This document shows positions 4,830 to 5,000 of a stretch of DNA of 5,000 bases, in pieces; position 1 is the first letter of the stretch, and each line of letters begins with the position of its first letter. The position numbers and the translations under genes were made by a program. The DNA is from a bacterium (lineage in GTDB: Bacteria; Bacillota; Clostridia; Oscillospirales; Oscillospiraceae): the NCBI GenBank assembly GCA_004560375.1, contig SFVC01000050.1, positions 1 to 5,000 on the forward strand. Reading direction: 5' to 3'. The notes below the pieces were generated by a model. The model was not told the origin of the DNA. It ran no database searches and saw nothing but the letters and a program-made list of their open reading frames with translations.

Positions 4830-5000
4830 ACCTCGTTGGAGGCCTGCGGCCGCCCCCTCCGCCACCGTCCCTTTGTGGCATCTCTCTCGATGCCGGCCGC
4901 TCCCACGTTCGCCCTCCTCGCTCCCGCTCGTCTGTCTGACCTCCCGTCTGTCTGGTCCCCATCTGCCGACCCCCGGACCGGCGTCCTGGTGCGTCTCGCT
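4830..5000 (+). other. Distal 5' ETS, pyrimidine-rich
   Basis: The last ~170 bases are C/T-rich with repeated CTCGCTCC, CGTCTGTCTG and CCCGTCTG units. The end, CCCGGACCGGCGTCC...GTGCGTCTCGCT, loosely matches human GTCGGCGCGTCCCCCGGGTGCGCCTCGCT. No 18S start (TACCTGGTTGATCC) is present, so the spacer continues past the window. Confidence 0.6.

Larger units (their letters stand above)
2056..5000 (+). ncRNA. 45S pre-rRNA, 5' external transcribed spacer (partial)
   Basis: This is the leader of the 45S pre-rRNA, transcribed by Pol I in the nucleolus and removed during 18S maturation. Similarity to the human 5' ETS, recalled from memory, is collinear. The first ~50 bases match (CTGTCGCTGGAGACCTTGGG against human CTGTCGTCGGAGAGGTTGGG). 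Then come the A' motif, a block at 2918-2985, the A0 region, hairpins near 3661-3737, and blocks at 4165-4262 and 4689-4820. The last bases resemble the human CGGGTGCGCCTCGCT area. The human 5' ETS is about 3.66 kb; 2,945 bases are present here, so 18S begins beyond the window. Open frames inside are shadows of a GC-rich non-coding RNA. Many human CpGs are TpG or CpA here. Confidence 0.92.

Noticed and set aside
3972..4865. A 297-codon open frame on the - strand
   Set aside because: It is antisense to conserved 5' ETS, rich in Pro, Gly, Thr and Arg, and overlaps several other equally open frames. It is a by-product of C/G-rich DNA.
4300..5000. Start of 18S rRNA within the window
   Set aside because: There is no TACCTGGTTGATCCTGCC, and the last bases still resemble distal 5' ETS.

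Overview
This window is mammalian ribosomal DNA: the end of the intergenic spacer (IGS), the RNA polymerase I promoter, and about the first 2.9 kb of the 5' external transcribed spacer (5' ETS) of the 45S pre-rRNA, all on the + strand. I see no protein-coding gene, tRNA, mature rRNA or recognisable mobile element. The identification rests on several ordered matches to the human rDNA sequence as I remember it; no alignment was run. They are a Sal-box (TTF-1 site), an upstream control element (UCE) with GGGGACAAGTGTCC, a start site GCTGACACG followed by about 50 bases of recognisable similarity, the 5' ETS motif GATCGATGTGG, the segment CTTCTCTAGCGATCTGAGAG, and further collinear blocks to the end of the window.

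Layout. Bases 1-200 are AT-richer and unassigned. Bases 201 to about 1882 are GC- and CpG-rich IGS. They hold a pyrimidine tract facing a G-rich tract, a (CCG)12 repeat, a TATA-like/AP-1 cluster, an upstream Sal-box (1036-1046), several perfect palindromes and a TCGG repeat. Bases 1883-2073 form the promoter: proximal terminator T0, UCE, core, and initiation at about 2056. Bases 2056-5000 are 5' ETS, with the A' (01) early-processing motif near +488, the probable A0 region near +1460 to +1515, and several strong hairpins. The 5' ETS runs off the window, and 18S rRNA should lie some hundreds of bases to about 1 kb beyond the right edge.

How the parts work together. TTF-1 bound at T0 would stop upstream read-through and open promoter chromatin. 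UBF and SL1 on the UCE and core would recruit Pol I. The transcript would then be folded and cut at A' and A0, guided by the U3 snoRNP and the SSU processome, on the way to 18S.

The organism is a mammal, probably eutherian. It is neither human nor mouse by the sequences I recall, and I cannot name the species. Many positions that are CpG in human are TpG or CpA here, while the motifs known to matter are intact. No new system is evident. The points most worth checking are the second Sal-box 847 bp upstream, the promoter-like cluster at 771-885, and the C/G-run hairpin at 4081-4106.
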